A stretch of 64,000 bases of DNA from Variovorax sp. HW608 (lineage in GTDB: Bacteria; Pseudomonadota; Gammaproteobacteria; Burkholderiales; Burkholderiaceae_C), in NCBI RefSeq assembly GCF_900090195.1, contig NZ_LT607803.1, forward strand, positions 5,854,229 through 5,918,228, given 5' to 3'. This document shows positions 50,317 to 58,826 of the stretch, piece by piece (the stretch's first letter is position 1; each line of letters starts with the position of its first letter). The notes beneath the pieces are model-generated. The model saw only the letters and a list, made by a program, of their open reading frames with translations. It was not told where the DNA came from and did not search any database. The position numbers and the translations under genes were made by a program.

Positions 50317-51242
50317 AAAAGCACATCTACATCTATTCGCCGTCGAGCGCAGTGCGCGACAAGGCGGCCTTCAAGCGTGGCATCAAACGGCTCCGGGCAC
50401 TCGGCCACGAGGTCGAGATCGATGAAGCTGCACTCTCCACCCATCAGCGATTCGCAGGCGACGATGCCGCGCGCGTCGCCGCCATCTCGCGCGCCGCGGC
50501 CAGCGGGGCCGACGTGGCGCTCATTTCGCGCGGCGGCTACGGGCTCACGCGCATCCTCGACGCCATCCCGTACAAGGCGGTTGCCAAGGCGATCCATGAC
50601 GGCACCGAGTTCGTCGGCCTGAGTGACTTCACCGCCTTCCAGAACGCGCTGCTTGCCAAGACCGGCAGCGTCACGTGGGCCGGCCCCGCCGTGGGCGAGG
50701 ACTTCGGCGCCGAAGACGGCGCGGACGACATCATGGAAGCCTGCTTCGACGATCTGCTGAGCGGACAAGGGGAGGGCACCGGCTGGCGCATGCCCGCGCG
50801 CGACGCCCACGGGCTGGCCCCGCTTCGCGGCATCCATGGGGCGGTGCTGTGGGGCGGTAATCTGTGCGTGCTGACCAGCCTGCTCGGAACGCCCTACTTC
50901 CCGCCGATCGAGAAGGGCGTGCTGTTCCTCGAGGACGTCAACGAACATCCCTACCGCGTCGAGCGCATGCTCGACCAGCTGCGTCACGCGGGCGTGCTGG
51001 CCAAGCAGAAGGCGGTCATCCTCGGGTCGTTCACCGGCATCCGCAAGGCGCCGCACGACCGCGGCTTCGGCATGAAGACCGTGACCGCGCGGCTGCGCGA
51101 ACTGATCAAGCCGCCCGTGCTGACCGGCCTGCCGTTCGGCCACGTGCCCACGAAAGTGCTGCTGCCCGTCGGCGCCAAGGTGGAGCTTGCGGCCGATGGT
51201 CGCGACATCTTCATGGTCTGGGGACATCGGCACGCGCGCTGA
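50313..51242 (+). CDS. ldcA: LD-carboxypeptidase
   Basis: Muramoyltetrapeptide carboxypeptidase of peptidase family S66 (309 aa), trimming the terminal D-Ala from recycled murein tetrapeptide in the cytoplasm. GTG start at 50313 overlaps the TadA-hydrolase stop (GTGA). Nucleophile Ser in ALISRGGYGLTRILD and FVGLSDFTAFQNAL; GAVLWGGNLCVLTSLLGTPY; catalytic Glu region LFLEDVNEHPYRVERML; and His in LPFGHVPTKVLLPVG. No signal peptide, consistent with LdcA. Confidence 0.9.
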   Translation: MKKHIYIYSPSSAVRDKAAFKRGIKRLRALGHEVEIDEAALSTHQRFAGDDAARVAAISRAAASGADVALISRGGYGLTRILDAIPYKAVAKAIHDGTEFVGLSDFTAFQNALLAKTGSVTWAGPAVGEDFGAEDGADDIMEACFDDLLSGQGEGTGWRMPARDAHGLAPLRGIHGAVLWGGNLCVLTSLLGTPYFPPIEKGVLFLEDVNEHPYRVERMLDQLRHAGVLAKQKAVILGSFTGIRKAPHDRGFGMKTVTARLRELIKPPVLTGLPFGHVPTKVLLPVGAKVELAADGRDIFMVWGHRHAR

Positions 51243-51254
51243 ACGCGTGCGGGC

Positions 51255-51278
51255 AAAAAAAAGAGGCCGCTGGCCTCT
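51255..51278 (-). terminator. Intrinsic terminator of the minus-strand small gene
   Basis: On the minus strand AGAGGCC (complement of 51272-51278) pairs with GGCCTCT (complement of 51262-51268) and is followed by eight T. It follows the gene at 51300-51629. On the plus strand it lacks a T-run, so it is mainly one-directional. Confidence 0.8.
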
Positions 51279-51299
51279 CGCGTTTCTGCGGGATGTGGA

Positions 51300-51629
51300 T
51301 CAGCTCGTGATGCGTTGATGGGTCCGCGGCCCCATCGTGTTCGGCAGGCCGCCCTTGAAGAGGCGGTTGATCTGGGTCATCTGGCGCCGTGCAGCGACTT
51401 CGCCATCGACCGCGCTGAGCGCGGTCAGCACGTCCTGGCGGAGATACCAGAGCGCCTCCAGGTCACCGGCGAAACGAACGCGCTGCGCAACCCGCTGGAC
51501 CGAATGGCCGCCATGAACCTGCAACAGCGACAGCATGGCCGTGCGGATCTGGCCCATCTGGCGATCCACGGAACGGCGGGCGCCGAGGCCGGGAAGAGAC
51601 AGAAAGCGGAAGAACCTGCTGAGCGACAT
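51300..51629 (-). CDS. Small basic protein, unknown
   Basis: 109-residue protein, MSLSRFFRFLSLPGLGARRSVDRQMGQIRTAMLSLLQVHGG..., rich in Arg/Gln/Leu and probably helical, ending RLFKGGLPNTMGPRTHQRITS. No membrane segment. The ATG at 51629 has no clear Shine-Dalgarno; an upstream ATG (51737) would add 36 residues coded by AT-rich DNA. It is followed by a good terminator, so it is likely a real transcription unit. No function recognised. Confidence 0.68.
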   Translation of the reverse strand: MSLSRFFRFLSLPGLGARRSVDRQMGQIRTAMLSLLQVHGGHSVQRVAQRVRFAGDLEALWYLRQDVLTALSAVDGEVAARRQMTQINRLFKGGLPNTMGPRTHQRITS

Positions 51630-51931
51630 GGGTGGAGGCGGGGCGCCGGAAGCCTTGTTGGGTGCTACGTTAAGCCCGGCCTCGAAGCCGCACAAGTATC
51701 GAAACATCATTTCATGTTTAAAAACAACATACTTCACGCTTCAGTTCAAGTGCTGGCCTAAGAACTTAAACCTAAGTGTTACTTGCAAACACGAAAGTGT
51801 TCATTGCGGCTGTGACTAATTGAAAAAGCAACAGGGTCCAGGCGCAAGTCGAGCGATTTCATCCATCGAAGCCGTGTTTCCATGCTGCTTTGCCATAATC
51901 CACAGGCGAGGGCTACCAAAAACTGCACAAC

Positions 51932-52879
51932 ATGGGCGTCAATTCGACTGTCGTTTTCGCTGATCTGACAGGAAGCACCAGGGTCTTCGAGGCCATGGGG
52001 AATGCGCGCGCCACCGAGACGGTGACGCGGCTGACGCAATGGATCGGTGGCGTCTGCGAGTCCCATGGCGGCCGTGTCGTGAAGTCGCTGGGTGATGGCG
52101 TTTTCGCGATTTTTGCCAATGGCATCACCGCCACGCGCGCGGTGCTCGAACTGCAGCGGAACCACCAGAAACGGCTGCAAACCTGGCCAACACCGCTGCG
52201 CATGGAGTTGCAGATCGGCGTTGCGAGCGGGGAGGTCGTCGAAGTCGACGGTGACTGCTACGGCGATGCCGTCAACCTCGCATCCCGGCTCAGCGACCTC
52301 GCGGGCCCAGGCCAGATCTGGGCCACGGAGTCGGTGATCGAGCAGTTGCACGAAGGCGAAGTGCGTCACCGCAGCCTCGGGCCGATCAACATTCGCGGCA
52401 AGAACGAAATGCCGGTCGTCCATCGCATCGACTGGCAGGACGAGGTGTCGGAGTTCCTGACGATGCCGGCTTCGCTGGTGCCGTCCGCGCGCGGGCCGGA
52501 TTCGTCGTTCGGGCAGATCGAGCTGGCCTGGCTCGATGTGCGCACGCTGTTCCGTGTGGAAGATCTGCCGATTCATCTGGGGCGGGTCGACGAAGCGCAA
52601 TTCGTCGTCAACGATCCGCGCGTTTCGCGCCTGCACGCGCGCATCGAATCGCGGCATGGCAGCTGCATCCTGGTGGATGTCAGCACGTATGGCACCTGGG
52701 TCCGTTTCCACGGCACCGCGGGCGCGAGCGGCGAGATTGCGCTGCGGCGTGATGAATGCGTGCTCCATGGCAGCGGCGAGATCGGGCTCGGGGCGCCGCT
52801 CAGCGACTTCAGCGCACCGACCATCTCTTTCAACACGACGGGCGGCAATGTGCTGCTGGCTCGTCGCGACCTTCGTTAA
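51932..52879 (+). CDS. Class III nucleotidyl cyclase with C-terminal FHA domain
   Basis: Soluble signalling protein (315 aa). Residues about 1-165 form a class III adenylate/guanylate cyclase catalytic domain: metal-binding Asp11 in VVFADLTGSTRVF and Asp55 in KSLGDGVFAIF; GVASGEVVEVDGDCYGDAVNLASRL follows with the usual Gly-Asp-Asn-Ala-Arg positions. Residues about 200-310 form an FHA domain: HLGRVDEAQFVVNDPRVSRLHARIESRHGSCILVDVSTYGTWV, with Arg, Ser and His of the phosphothreonine pocket present. No sensor or membrane part is seen. A phosphothreonine-gated cyclase is the inference; the partner kinase is not in the window. It overlaps the convergent yceH gene by 4 bp. Confidence 0.9.
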   Translation: MGVNSTVVFADLTGSTRVFEAMGNARATETVTRLTQWIGGVCESHGGRVVKSLGDGVFAIFANGITATRAVLELQRNHQKRLQTWPTPLRMELQIGVASGEVVEVDGDCYGDAVNLASRLSDLAGPGQIWATESVIEQLHEGEVRHRSLGPINIRGKNEMPVVHRIDWQDEVSEFLTMPASLVPSARGPDSSFGQIELAWLDVRTLFRVEDLPIHLGRVDEAQFVVNDPRVSRLHARIESRHGSCILVDVSTYGTWVRFHGTAGASGEIALRRDECVLHGSGEIGLGAPLSDFSAPTISFNTTGGNVLLARRDLR

Positions 52880-53544
52880 GAAGCCTCGCCGATCCCCAGT
52901 TCCGAGCAGATCCGGCCGACAAGGGTCTTCAGGCCTGCGAGCTCAGCCTCCAGCCGGGCGACGTTGGCCTTCAGCGCGGCGACTTCACCCAACGACACTT
53001 CGTCGCTGCCCGCGGTCGCAGCGGAGGCGGGCGCATCCTCCGCCGGCGGTCCGCCGAGCAGATGCGTCCACCGGTTCTCGCGCGCTCCGGGCAGGCGCGG
53101 CAGTTTCACCACGAGGCTGCCTGCCGTCCGCTCGGCCAGTTCATCGAGGAACGCCTCGACGGACGAGATGTCGGCGAAGTTGTGCATGCGGTCGGATGCG
53201 ATCCGGAGTTCGCCCGCCGTCTGCGGTCCGCGCAGCATCAGCACGGTGAGCAGGACGATCGACTGCGAGGGAATCCTCAGCACGCCATCGATGTTGTGCG
53301 CGTACCGGTAGACGCGCCCGCCGCTGGTTTCACTGACCAGGCTCAAAGCCTTGAGGCTGTCGATGGCCGCCTGCGCCTCGGCGTCGGTGATCTCGAGAAT
53401 CGGACTGCGGCTGGTCTTCTGGTTGCAGCCGGCCACCAGCGAGTTGAGCGTCAGCGGATAGCTGTCCGGCACGGTGCGCTGTTTCTCGGCAAGCACGCCG
53501 AGGACACGGGTCTCCAGGAGCGAAAGGGCACGAAGGCTGGACAT
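52876..53544 (-). CDS. YceH (DUF480/UPF0502) family protein
   Basis: Two winged-helix domains in a protein of 222 aa. Start MSSLRALSLLETRVLGVLAEKQRTVPDSYPLTLNSLVAGCNQKTSRSP is the family hallmark; LMLRGPQTAGELRIASDRMHNF opens the second winged helix. A short coiled-coil-like C-terminus (ALKANVARLEAELAGLKTLV) follows. Function unknown, probably DNA-related. The ATG at 53544 is chosen for its GGAG; an ATG 8 codons earlier is possible. Confidence 0.88.
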   Translation of the reverse strand: MSSLRALSLLETRVLGVLAEKQRTVPDSYPLTLNSLVAGCNQKTSRSPILEITDAEAQAAIDSLKALSLVSETSGGRVYRYAHNIDGVLRIPSQSIVLLTVLMLRGPQTAGELRIASDRMHNFADISSVEAFLDELAERTAGSLVVKLPRLPGARENRWTHLLGGPPAEDAPASAATAGSDEVSLGEVAALKANVARLEAELAGLKTLVGRICSELGIGEAS

Positions 53545-53571
53545 CGGATCAGTCTCCGTTTGTTTCATTTG

Positions 53572-53587
53572 ACATAATATACATTGT
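53572..53587. promoter_or_regulatory. AT-rich palindrome in the yceH promoter
   Basis: ACA-TAATATACAT-TGT lies 28 nt upstream of the yceH start and overlaps TATATT/TATTAT -10-like sequences on the minus strand. It looks like an operator over the core promoter. Low-confidence call from symmetry and base composition. Confidence 0.4.
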
Positions 53588-53834
53588 ATGACCGGCCGGC
53601 ACGGCCACTAACTTTCGCGCGTCGGTGATGCTTCGATAGATGTCGACATCCATGGGGCCCCCTTGCGTCGAGGGAAGATTACGCCAGACTGTGTGACTTC
53701 AGCGTGACGCGACCCACGCTGGAGACGTGCTGCGGGCTACCCTTTGTCACATTCGAGTTTGAGAAAACGAAGGTGCCTCGCGAACTCCTGGTCGATTCTT
53801 GAATCGTTTGACCTCCCCGGGCCTTCAGGGTTGG

Positions 53835-54152
53835 CGCGGTGCGCACCGAGGGCGGCGAGATCTACGGCGGCGACTACCGCCGCGACGCGCACCTGCTGGC
53901 ACGCCATTCGCGGCACATCCGCCCGCCGCGGACGCGGATACCTCTATCAACTCCTGGCGACTGCGGGCTGGACCGGCATCTCCTGGCTACACACGCTGCG
54001 CCAGGACACGCTGGTGATGATGGGTTCGGGACGATCCGATCGTGCCCGTGGTCGACGACGGGCATCTCTTACTTGTGTCGCGCGCGCGGGAGCTGTCGCC
54101 GCTCGTGGGCGCATTCCACACGGCGCCGGTACTGCGCGAGGCACAGTCTTGA
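53835..54152 (+). pseudogene. 3' remnant of a PHA depolymerase-like alpha/beta hydrolase
   Basis: Three short frames together resemble the C-terminal third of intracellular polyhydroxyalkanoate depolymerases. Pieces: EIYGGDYRRDAHLLARHSRHIR (about 53858-53923), then in another frame GYLYQLLATAGWTGISWLHTLRQDTLVMMGS (about 53937-54029), then in a third frame DDPIVPVV-DDGHLLLVSRARELSPLVGAF (about 54032-54118), ending at TGA 54150-54152. The family has some 20 residues between the last two blocks that are missing here. So there are two frameshifts and a deletion, and no start. Recognition is from memory of the family. Confidence 0.65.
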
Positions 54153-54158
54153 CTGTGC
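54141..54158. terminator. Perfect hairpin between two remnants
   Basis: GCACAGTC-TT-GACTGTGC, an 8-bp stem with two unpaired bases, followed by TTTC on the plus strand. It overlaps the stop codon of the PHA depolymerase remnant and lies just before the end of the MgtC-like remnant. Confidence 0.45.
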
Positions 54159-54160
54159 TT

Positions 54161-54893
54161 TCAGGCGCGACTGGAAGGCGCGACGTTGAAGCGCTCCACC
54201 TCCGGCAGTTCCGTCAAGTCGCTGACGATCTGGCTCATCACGCGGGTGTGTGCCACGGAGCTGGCGAAGACCAGGCAATGTAGTTCGAAGGACTCCCCGT
54301 CGTACACGATGGACAGGCTATCGGACGGAATGCTGAAGCCCCGCTCCACCAGGAAGCGATGGATCCGACTCGGGCTCCGGCCTGTGGCCCCGCCGGAAGC
54401 GCAGCGTGGTCGCGATGGCGGAGTGTGCGGGCAGGCGATGCTCGATCACCGGAATGAGCGCGGTGGTCGCCACGAACAGGGCCGTGAGGCCGAGCGCGGG
54501 CACATAGAAGCCGATGCCGACCAGGATGCCGATGGCCGACGAGCCCCAGATCGAGGCGGCGGTGGTCAGCCCTCGTACATTGAACCCGCTCTTGACAATG
54601 ATGCCCGCGCCCAGGAAGCCGATGCCCGTGAGCACGGCGCCGATGACGCGCGTCGGATCCGCCCCACTCGCGTCATGCACCGTGCCCTAGTACCAGAGCG
54701 TAGGAAAGCCGGCGAGCAAGGCGACGGCGCAGGACGTGGTGCTCACCAGGCAGTAGACCTGGCTGCCCGCGGCGCGCCCGCTGAAGAAGCGCTCGTAGCC
54801 GACCACCCAGCCGAGCAGCAGCGCCACGATCATGTTGATGACCATCCAGAGCCCCGGAGGCAAGGCGTTGACCCAATGAGCCGGTACAAACAT
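54161..54893 (-). pseudogene. MgtC/SapB-family membrane protein, nonsense and frameshift
   Basis: Starts at 54893 as MFVPAHWVNALPPGLWMVINMIVALLLGWVVGYERFFSGRAAGSQVYCLVSTTSC..., clear MgtC N-terminus, then an in-frame TAG (54687-54689) after FPTLWY. The same frame goes on with DPTRVIGAVLTGIGFLGAGIIVKSGFNVRGLTTAASIWGSSAIG, the conserved MgtC core. Near 54350-54400 the frame shifts, and the C-terminal ACT-like part reads VERGFSIPSDSLSIVYDG...VMSQIVSDLTELPEVERFNV. One nonsense codon and one frameshift make it a pseudogene. MgtC proteins support growth in low magnesium and modulate the F-type ATPase in some pathogens. Confidence 0.82.
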
Positions 54894-55096
54894 GGAGGCA
54901 AGGCGGTTTGCGACTTCGCCGAGTCTAGCGTGCGTATGCGAAAAGCCCCCCTGATCGCGGGCTTGGCTTTCGGCTACGGGCTCGCGCAGCAGGGCAACAT
55001 CGTTCGCACGACCGTGGAGTTCGCGGCGAGCGTGATGGCGCTCGCGCCGGGACCTGGATGTTGGAATCCCCGCTTCAGTAAGTCCCCGTCGGCTCG

Positions 55097-56212
55097 TCAG
55101 GGTGCCGGGACTGCAACGCGATTGGCCGGGACGATCTGGGGCTGGTAGGCGAAAACCTCGCGCGAGCGCACATCCACATGGACCTTGAGCCAGTTCACGT
55201 CGTTCGTGCCGTTCGCCTGGTTGTCCCCGAAGGTCTCGACGCGCGTGAAGTTCTCGACGCGCCGGCCTTGGGCGTCCTGCAGCGGCTTGTCGACACGGAA
55301 ATAGTGCGAATCGCCGTGCACGTAGGCCACCGGCTTGCGAAAGGCGATCACCTCCTCGCGCAGGGCGAGCAGGTATTCCTGGAACCCGTCGGGCTGACCG
55401 TCGGTCTCGGCGAGCGTCTTCGCATCGCGCAGCGGTGCGCGGGTTCCATCGCTCGCATCCCAGCCGGGGTCGGCCTGCGCAATGATCATGACGGCTGCGG
55501 ACTGTCGCGCCGATGCGAAACGGAAGGACTCTCTAAGCCATGCGATGTTGGCCTGGTTGCGCGCAGACCACTCCGGAGCATCGGGCGCGGTATCGCAGAG
55601 GTTGTTGCAGGAGCCCTGGACGTTGAGCGTCACGTAGGTCACGCCTCCCAGTGTCCAGCGTCGATTCTCGACACACGGCGTCGGGCCGTTCGCGCCGAGG
55701 CACAGCGGCGTGGCCTGCACTTCCTGGCGCAGGCGGCGCTGACCCAACGAAAACGGCGTGTTGAAGAACACCTTGCGTTCGTGGTCGAGCCGTTCGCGCG
55801 AGGAGAATCCGCCATTCGACGGGCGGTCGCAATCCGTCCAGTCGTTGTCCCCTGGCGTGATCATGGCGGGCGCCCTGAGCGAATTGAAGAAGCGCAGCCC
55901 CTGCTCATACAGCGCATCGCTGCAGGTGGTGGGCGTGACCGATCCCGGCGTGCCGTTGCCTGCCTTCAGGTCCCCGTCATGCACGGTGAATGCGAGTTCC
56001 TGCCGGTTCATGTCGGCGATCAGGTTTGGCACGCCGATTAGTGCTTGCACGTCGGAGTACGGCAGGTCTCCCCACAGCCCGATGGCGTAGGGCGATCTTC
56101 CGTGTTCATCCTGGTCGTCGCCAGAGTCCCTGTCAGCCCATGCGAGCGTCGCGAGCAACGACATCAGTAGCCCGCAGACCACCATCCAGAGCGAATTCCT
56201 GCTGAATCTCAT
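55097..56212 (-). CDS. Secreted metallophosphoesterase-like protein
   Basis: Exported protein (371 aa). Signal peptide MRFSRNSLWMVVCGLLMSLLATLAWA (cleavage near 26). Metallophosphoesterase-like motifs: GLWGDLPYSD, FTVHDGDLKAG, ITPGDNDWTDCDRP (GDxx and GDN(D/E)-type) and YVHGDSHYFRVDKPL near the end. Several Cys pairs suggest disulfides. These fit a calcineurin-like phosphatase fold acting in the periplasm or outside; the substrate is unknown. The frame is undamaged, although its left neighbours are decayed. Confidence 0.82.
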   Translation of the reverse strand: MRFSRNSLWMVVCGLLMSLLATLAWADRDSGDDQDEHGRSPYAIGLWGDLPYSDVQALIGVPNLIADMNRQELAFTVHDGDLKAGNGTPGSVTPTTCSDALYEQGLRFFNSLRAPAMITPGDNDWTDCDRPSNGGFSSRERLDHERKVFFNTPFSLGQRRLRQEVQATPLCLGANGPTPCVENRRWTLGGVTYVTLNVQGSCNNLCDTAPDAPEWSARNQANIAWLRESFRFASARQSAAVMIIAQADPGWDASDGTRAPLRDAKTLAETDGQPDGFQEYLLALREEVIAFRKPVAYVHGDSHYFRVDKPLQDAQGRRVENFTRVETFGDNQANGTNDVNWLKVHVDVRSREVFAYQPQIVPANRVAVPAP

Positions 56213-56671
56213 GAACAGACTTCCTTTGAGCTACGCCGCGGGCCAGTCCGCGAGCGGCTCGAAATCTAGATGGCGCCTGTGACGCCTTGATGTTGAAACG
56301 ATGACGGCGCCGGCATGTGTGGGTTCCATCGAGTTGTGGGTGCCGCGCGTGCCCTCTCGCCGTGCGCTCTTGATGGGGTGGTGCGTCGCCTGGGATGTCC
56401 CAAGGCGCGCAGACCGTCACCCTCTTCTTTGACTTGGATGGTGCTTGCGCTGATCCTTGGCGAGTGCAGCCTCTTCGGGTGAACATAGACCGCGACTCGG
56501 CGATGGAGTTTTCGACGACCGCATGATGTTCCGAAGCGCCTCTGGTGAGATGTCGACCGGCTTTGGTGACGACTGCAGGTCCCGTCGCAACGGTTCGGTT
56601 TTCCGTTGGAGCGCACCAAAACGACGCCCGCTTCCGCTCGATCCCCAAGCCGATCGGACCCCTTCGTCTCT
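56213..56671. other. Intergenic stretch with no recognised gene
   Basis: 459 bp between the metallophosphoesterase start and the integrase stop. Several open frames exist on both strands but none has family-like sequence or a convincing ribosome-binding site. I see no tRNA and no obvious direct repeat that would mark an attachment site. Confidence 0.6.
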
Positions 56672-58567
56672 CTACACGGCGTTGTGCTGCCAGAGCTTCG
56701 ACATGGCGCGAAGCTGCGCCTCCCGCTCGGAGGTGATGTACCCCGACGTCGTTCCGATCGAGCTGTGCCCCAGGTTCCGACGAACGATCTCGATGGGCAC
56801 TTCCGCGCCGTGGTGGTCGGGGTTGAGCGCGTGGCTGCCGTGCGAGTGACGGAGCCAGTGCGTGCTGGCCTGCAATAGCCTCGACGACGCCTCTCCTTCG
56901 AGCGTGCGCGCGGCATCCTCGAACACTGTCTTCGCGGCCTGATAGAGCCAGTTCGACGAATAGCCGATCGGCTCCCTGCCGGGTCCCCCAGGACGAGCCA
57001 ACACGGGCACATCAGCGTTGCTTGCGCCGTCGACACTCGGCGTGCGGCCCGCGGTGCCGAGCGCGTCGGCCAGCTCCCGCACCAGGTCGACGGGTACTGG
57101 AACTTCGCGGAAACGGCCACCCTTCCCTACCACTTCGAGCATCCAGCCGACGGTCGGGCGGCCATCGCCGTCCATGAACTCCACACGCTTGAGGTGTCCG
57201 CATCGGGCTGCGATCAGCTCGGCCCGGCGCAAGCCCGTTGCATACAGCCAGCGCACGGCCCTGCCGCGCAGTTGCTGCGCTGGCGTGCTCGCCCGGTTGA
57301 TCACCGCAAGCACATGCTTCCACTGCGCCTTGGTCAATGTTCTGCCAGAACCCAATGGCCGCAGCGGGGCGCGTGGTGGCACCACTGCCGCGAACGGATT
57401 GCCCACCAGGTAGCCCTGCTTCATGAGGAAGCCGAAGAGCGATCGCAGTATCGTCAGGGCCTGAGCTCGCCCGACGGCCGACAAAGGGCCTTCAAGGGGC
57501 CGCCAGAGCGGCGACCACCGTTGCCGGTGTCGCGGCCCGCACCAACTGCTGGGAGGATCGGCAAGGAAGCGCATGTACGCGTCGGCATCCTCTACGCTGA
57601 GCGACGACAGGGCCATCCCGCGCTCCAGAACGCACCACAGCAACAGTCGCTCGGCTTCGCGGCGGTACGCCCTCTGCGTTGCCTGCGTGTCGGCCTTGGT
57701 CGAGAGGAATGCTTCAATCGCCCGGTGGTCGTTGTCCGCTCTCAAGAGGTTGCGATCCCTGGGAGAACGATAGCGACCGTTGCTGCCGTCGAGAGCCTGA
57801 GGAACCTGGAGCTTCTCCAGCGGGAGCAACGCCGTCGCGGGTGGCGTCACAGCATCCAGGTCACTGCGGCTCAGGTGCGACCGCAGGACCAACGCATGGT
57901 CCCCGACCGCATGACCGATGCTGCCTTCGTGCGTCTGCAGCCACTGGACGATACGCATCGCCTTCACGGGTCCGACGCCCACCACGCAGGTCCACCACCT
58001 TGCGCCGACACCATTGATTCGCTGGATCAGGGCGTGCAGCGTCGGCAGATCCGCACGCTGCAGGCGCGCGGCCAGCCTCGGATCGAACCAGGCATGGACC
58101 GAATCGCCAGCCAACGGCTCCTGGGCAGCCAGGTTCTCGAGCCATTGAAGCGCCTGCAGTTGCCGCTCGATCATGCGGGCCCGCCGTGAGAGGCGCGTTC
58201 CGCCATCGCCGTGGATCTCCGCGTAGCGTTCGAGCTGCTCGGCCTCCGAGAAGCCGTCCATGCCGGATGCAAGTGCGAATTCCTCCAGCGACGGCGGCGC
58301 CGGGGCCGATCCGGTATCCGGCCAGCGCTGCGCGTCGAGAAGTACCAGGCGAGCGGTGCCGGGACGCTGCTCGCGGCGAGCAGCAGCGGCAAACGCACTC
58401 CGCATCCAGGCGATCGCGCTTCGCACCCGCCGCGCATCGCCTCTGTCGCCTTCGACATTCAGATATCGATCCCAGGCCTCCCCTGCGTCGATCCCCTGAA
58501 CCAAGGCACGCATGAATGCGAAGTGACCTCGATGCAGCCTTCGAGCGCAATCGGGCAATGCCGTCAT
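56672..58567 (-). CDS. Large tyrosine recombinase (phage-integrase family)
   Basis: Site-specific recombinase (631 aa), larger than phage integrases. N-terminal part (about 1-270) matches the N-terminal extension found in some Burkholderiales integrases (DUF3701-like): RRLHRGHFAFMRALVQGIDAGEAWDRYL and LIQRINGVGARWWTCVVGVGPVKAMRIVQWL. A SAM-like core-binding domain follows (about 280-400). The catalytic domain has Arg in LYATGLRRAELIAA, Lys in VVGKGGRFREVPVP, HxxR in THWLRHSHGSHAL, His in LGHSSIGTTSGYITSE and the Tyr nucleophile in the same stretch. All five catalytic positions appear present. It starts 1 nt after the stop of a small zinc-finger-like gene, so it is the last gene of a three-gene unit. 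Confidence 0.9.
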   Translation of the reverse strand: MTALPDCARRLHRGHFAFMRALVQGIDAGEAWDRYLNVEGDRGDARRVRSAIAWMRSAFAAAARREQRPGTARLVLLDAQRWPDTGSAPAPPSLEEFALASGMDGFSEAEQLERYAEIHGDGGTRLSRRARMIERQLQALQWLENLAAQEPLAGDSVHAWFDPRLAARLQRADLPTLHALIQRINGVGARWWTCVVGVGPVKAMRIVQWLQTHEGSIGHAVGDHALVLRSHLSRSDLDAVTPPATALLPLEKLQVPQALDGSNGRYRSPRDRNLLRADNDHRAIEAFLSTKADTQATQRAYRREAERLLLWCVLERGMALSSLSVEDADAYMRFLADPPSSWCGPRHRQRWSPLWRPLEGPLSAVGRAQALTILRSLFGFLMKQGYLVGNPFAAVVPPRAPLRPLGSGRTLTKAQWKHVLAVINRASTPAQQLRGRAVRWLYATGLRRAELIAARCGHLKRVEFMDGDGRPTVGWMLEVVGKGGRFREVPVPVDLVRELADALGTAGRTPSVDGASNADVPVLARPGGPGREPIGYSSNWLYQAAKTVFEDAARTLEGEASSRLLQASTHWLRHSHGSHALNPDHHGAEVPIEIVRRNLGHSSIGTTSGYITSEREAQLRAMSKLWQHNAV

Positions 58568-58568
58568 G

Positions 58569-58814
58569 TCAGGCCTCCTTCGTCAAATGCCCGACCGAAG
58601 CACGCACCTCGCTGTACTTCTCGACATGACCGCAAGGATTTGCCCAACCGTGGCACGCAAGGCGCAGGCTGCCGTCAAAGCTCACTGTGTCGAAGGGCTC
58701 GCCGCGCCGGCCGCCGCAATGCAGGCAGCGCCAGTTCAAGGTGAGCGTCAGCGCGCTGAAGCCTTCATGCATCTCGCAGGCGGGAATCGTCACCGTGCGT
58801 GTGTTGCCGGCCAT
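58569..58814 (-). CDS. Small Cys-rich protein in the integrase operon
   Basis: 81-residue protein MAGNTRTVTIPACEMHEGFSALTLTLNWRC... with CLHCGGRRGEPF and LACHGWANPCGHVEKY; the CxxC plus C/C-H spacing suggests one zinc site. GGGGAGG precedes the ATG. It lies 12 nt after the 175-aa gene and 1 nt before the integrase. I know similar small genes next to such integrases but no function. Confidence 0.75.
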   Translation of the reverse strand: MAGNTRTVTIPACEMHEGFSALTLTLNWRCLHCGGRRGEPFDTVSFDGSLRLACHGWANPCGHVEKYSEVRASVGHLTKEA

Positions 58815-58826
58815 GGTCGCCTCCCC

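Noticed and set aside
54186..55148. Plus-strand frame of 320 codons across the MgtC remnant
   Set aside because: Antisense to recognisable MgtC sequence; no start or family match.
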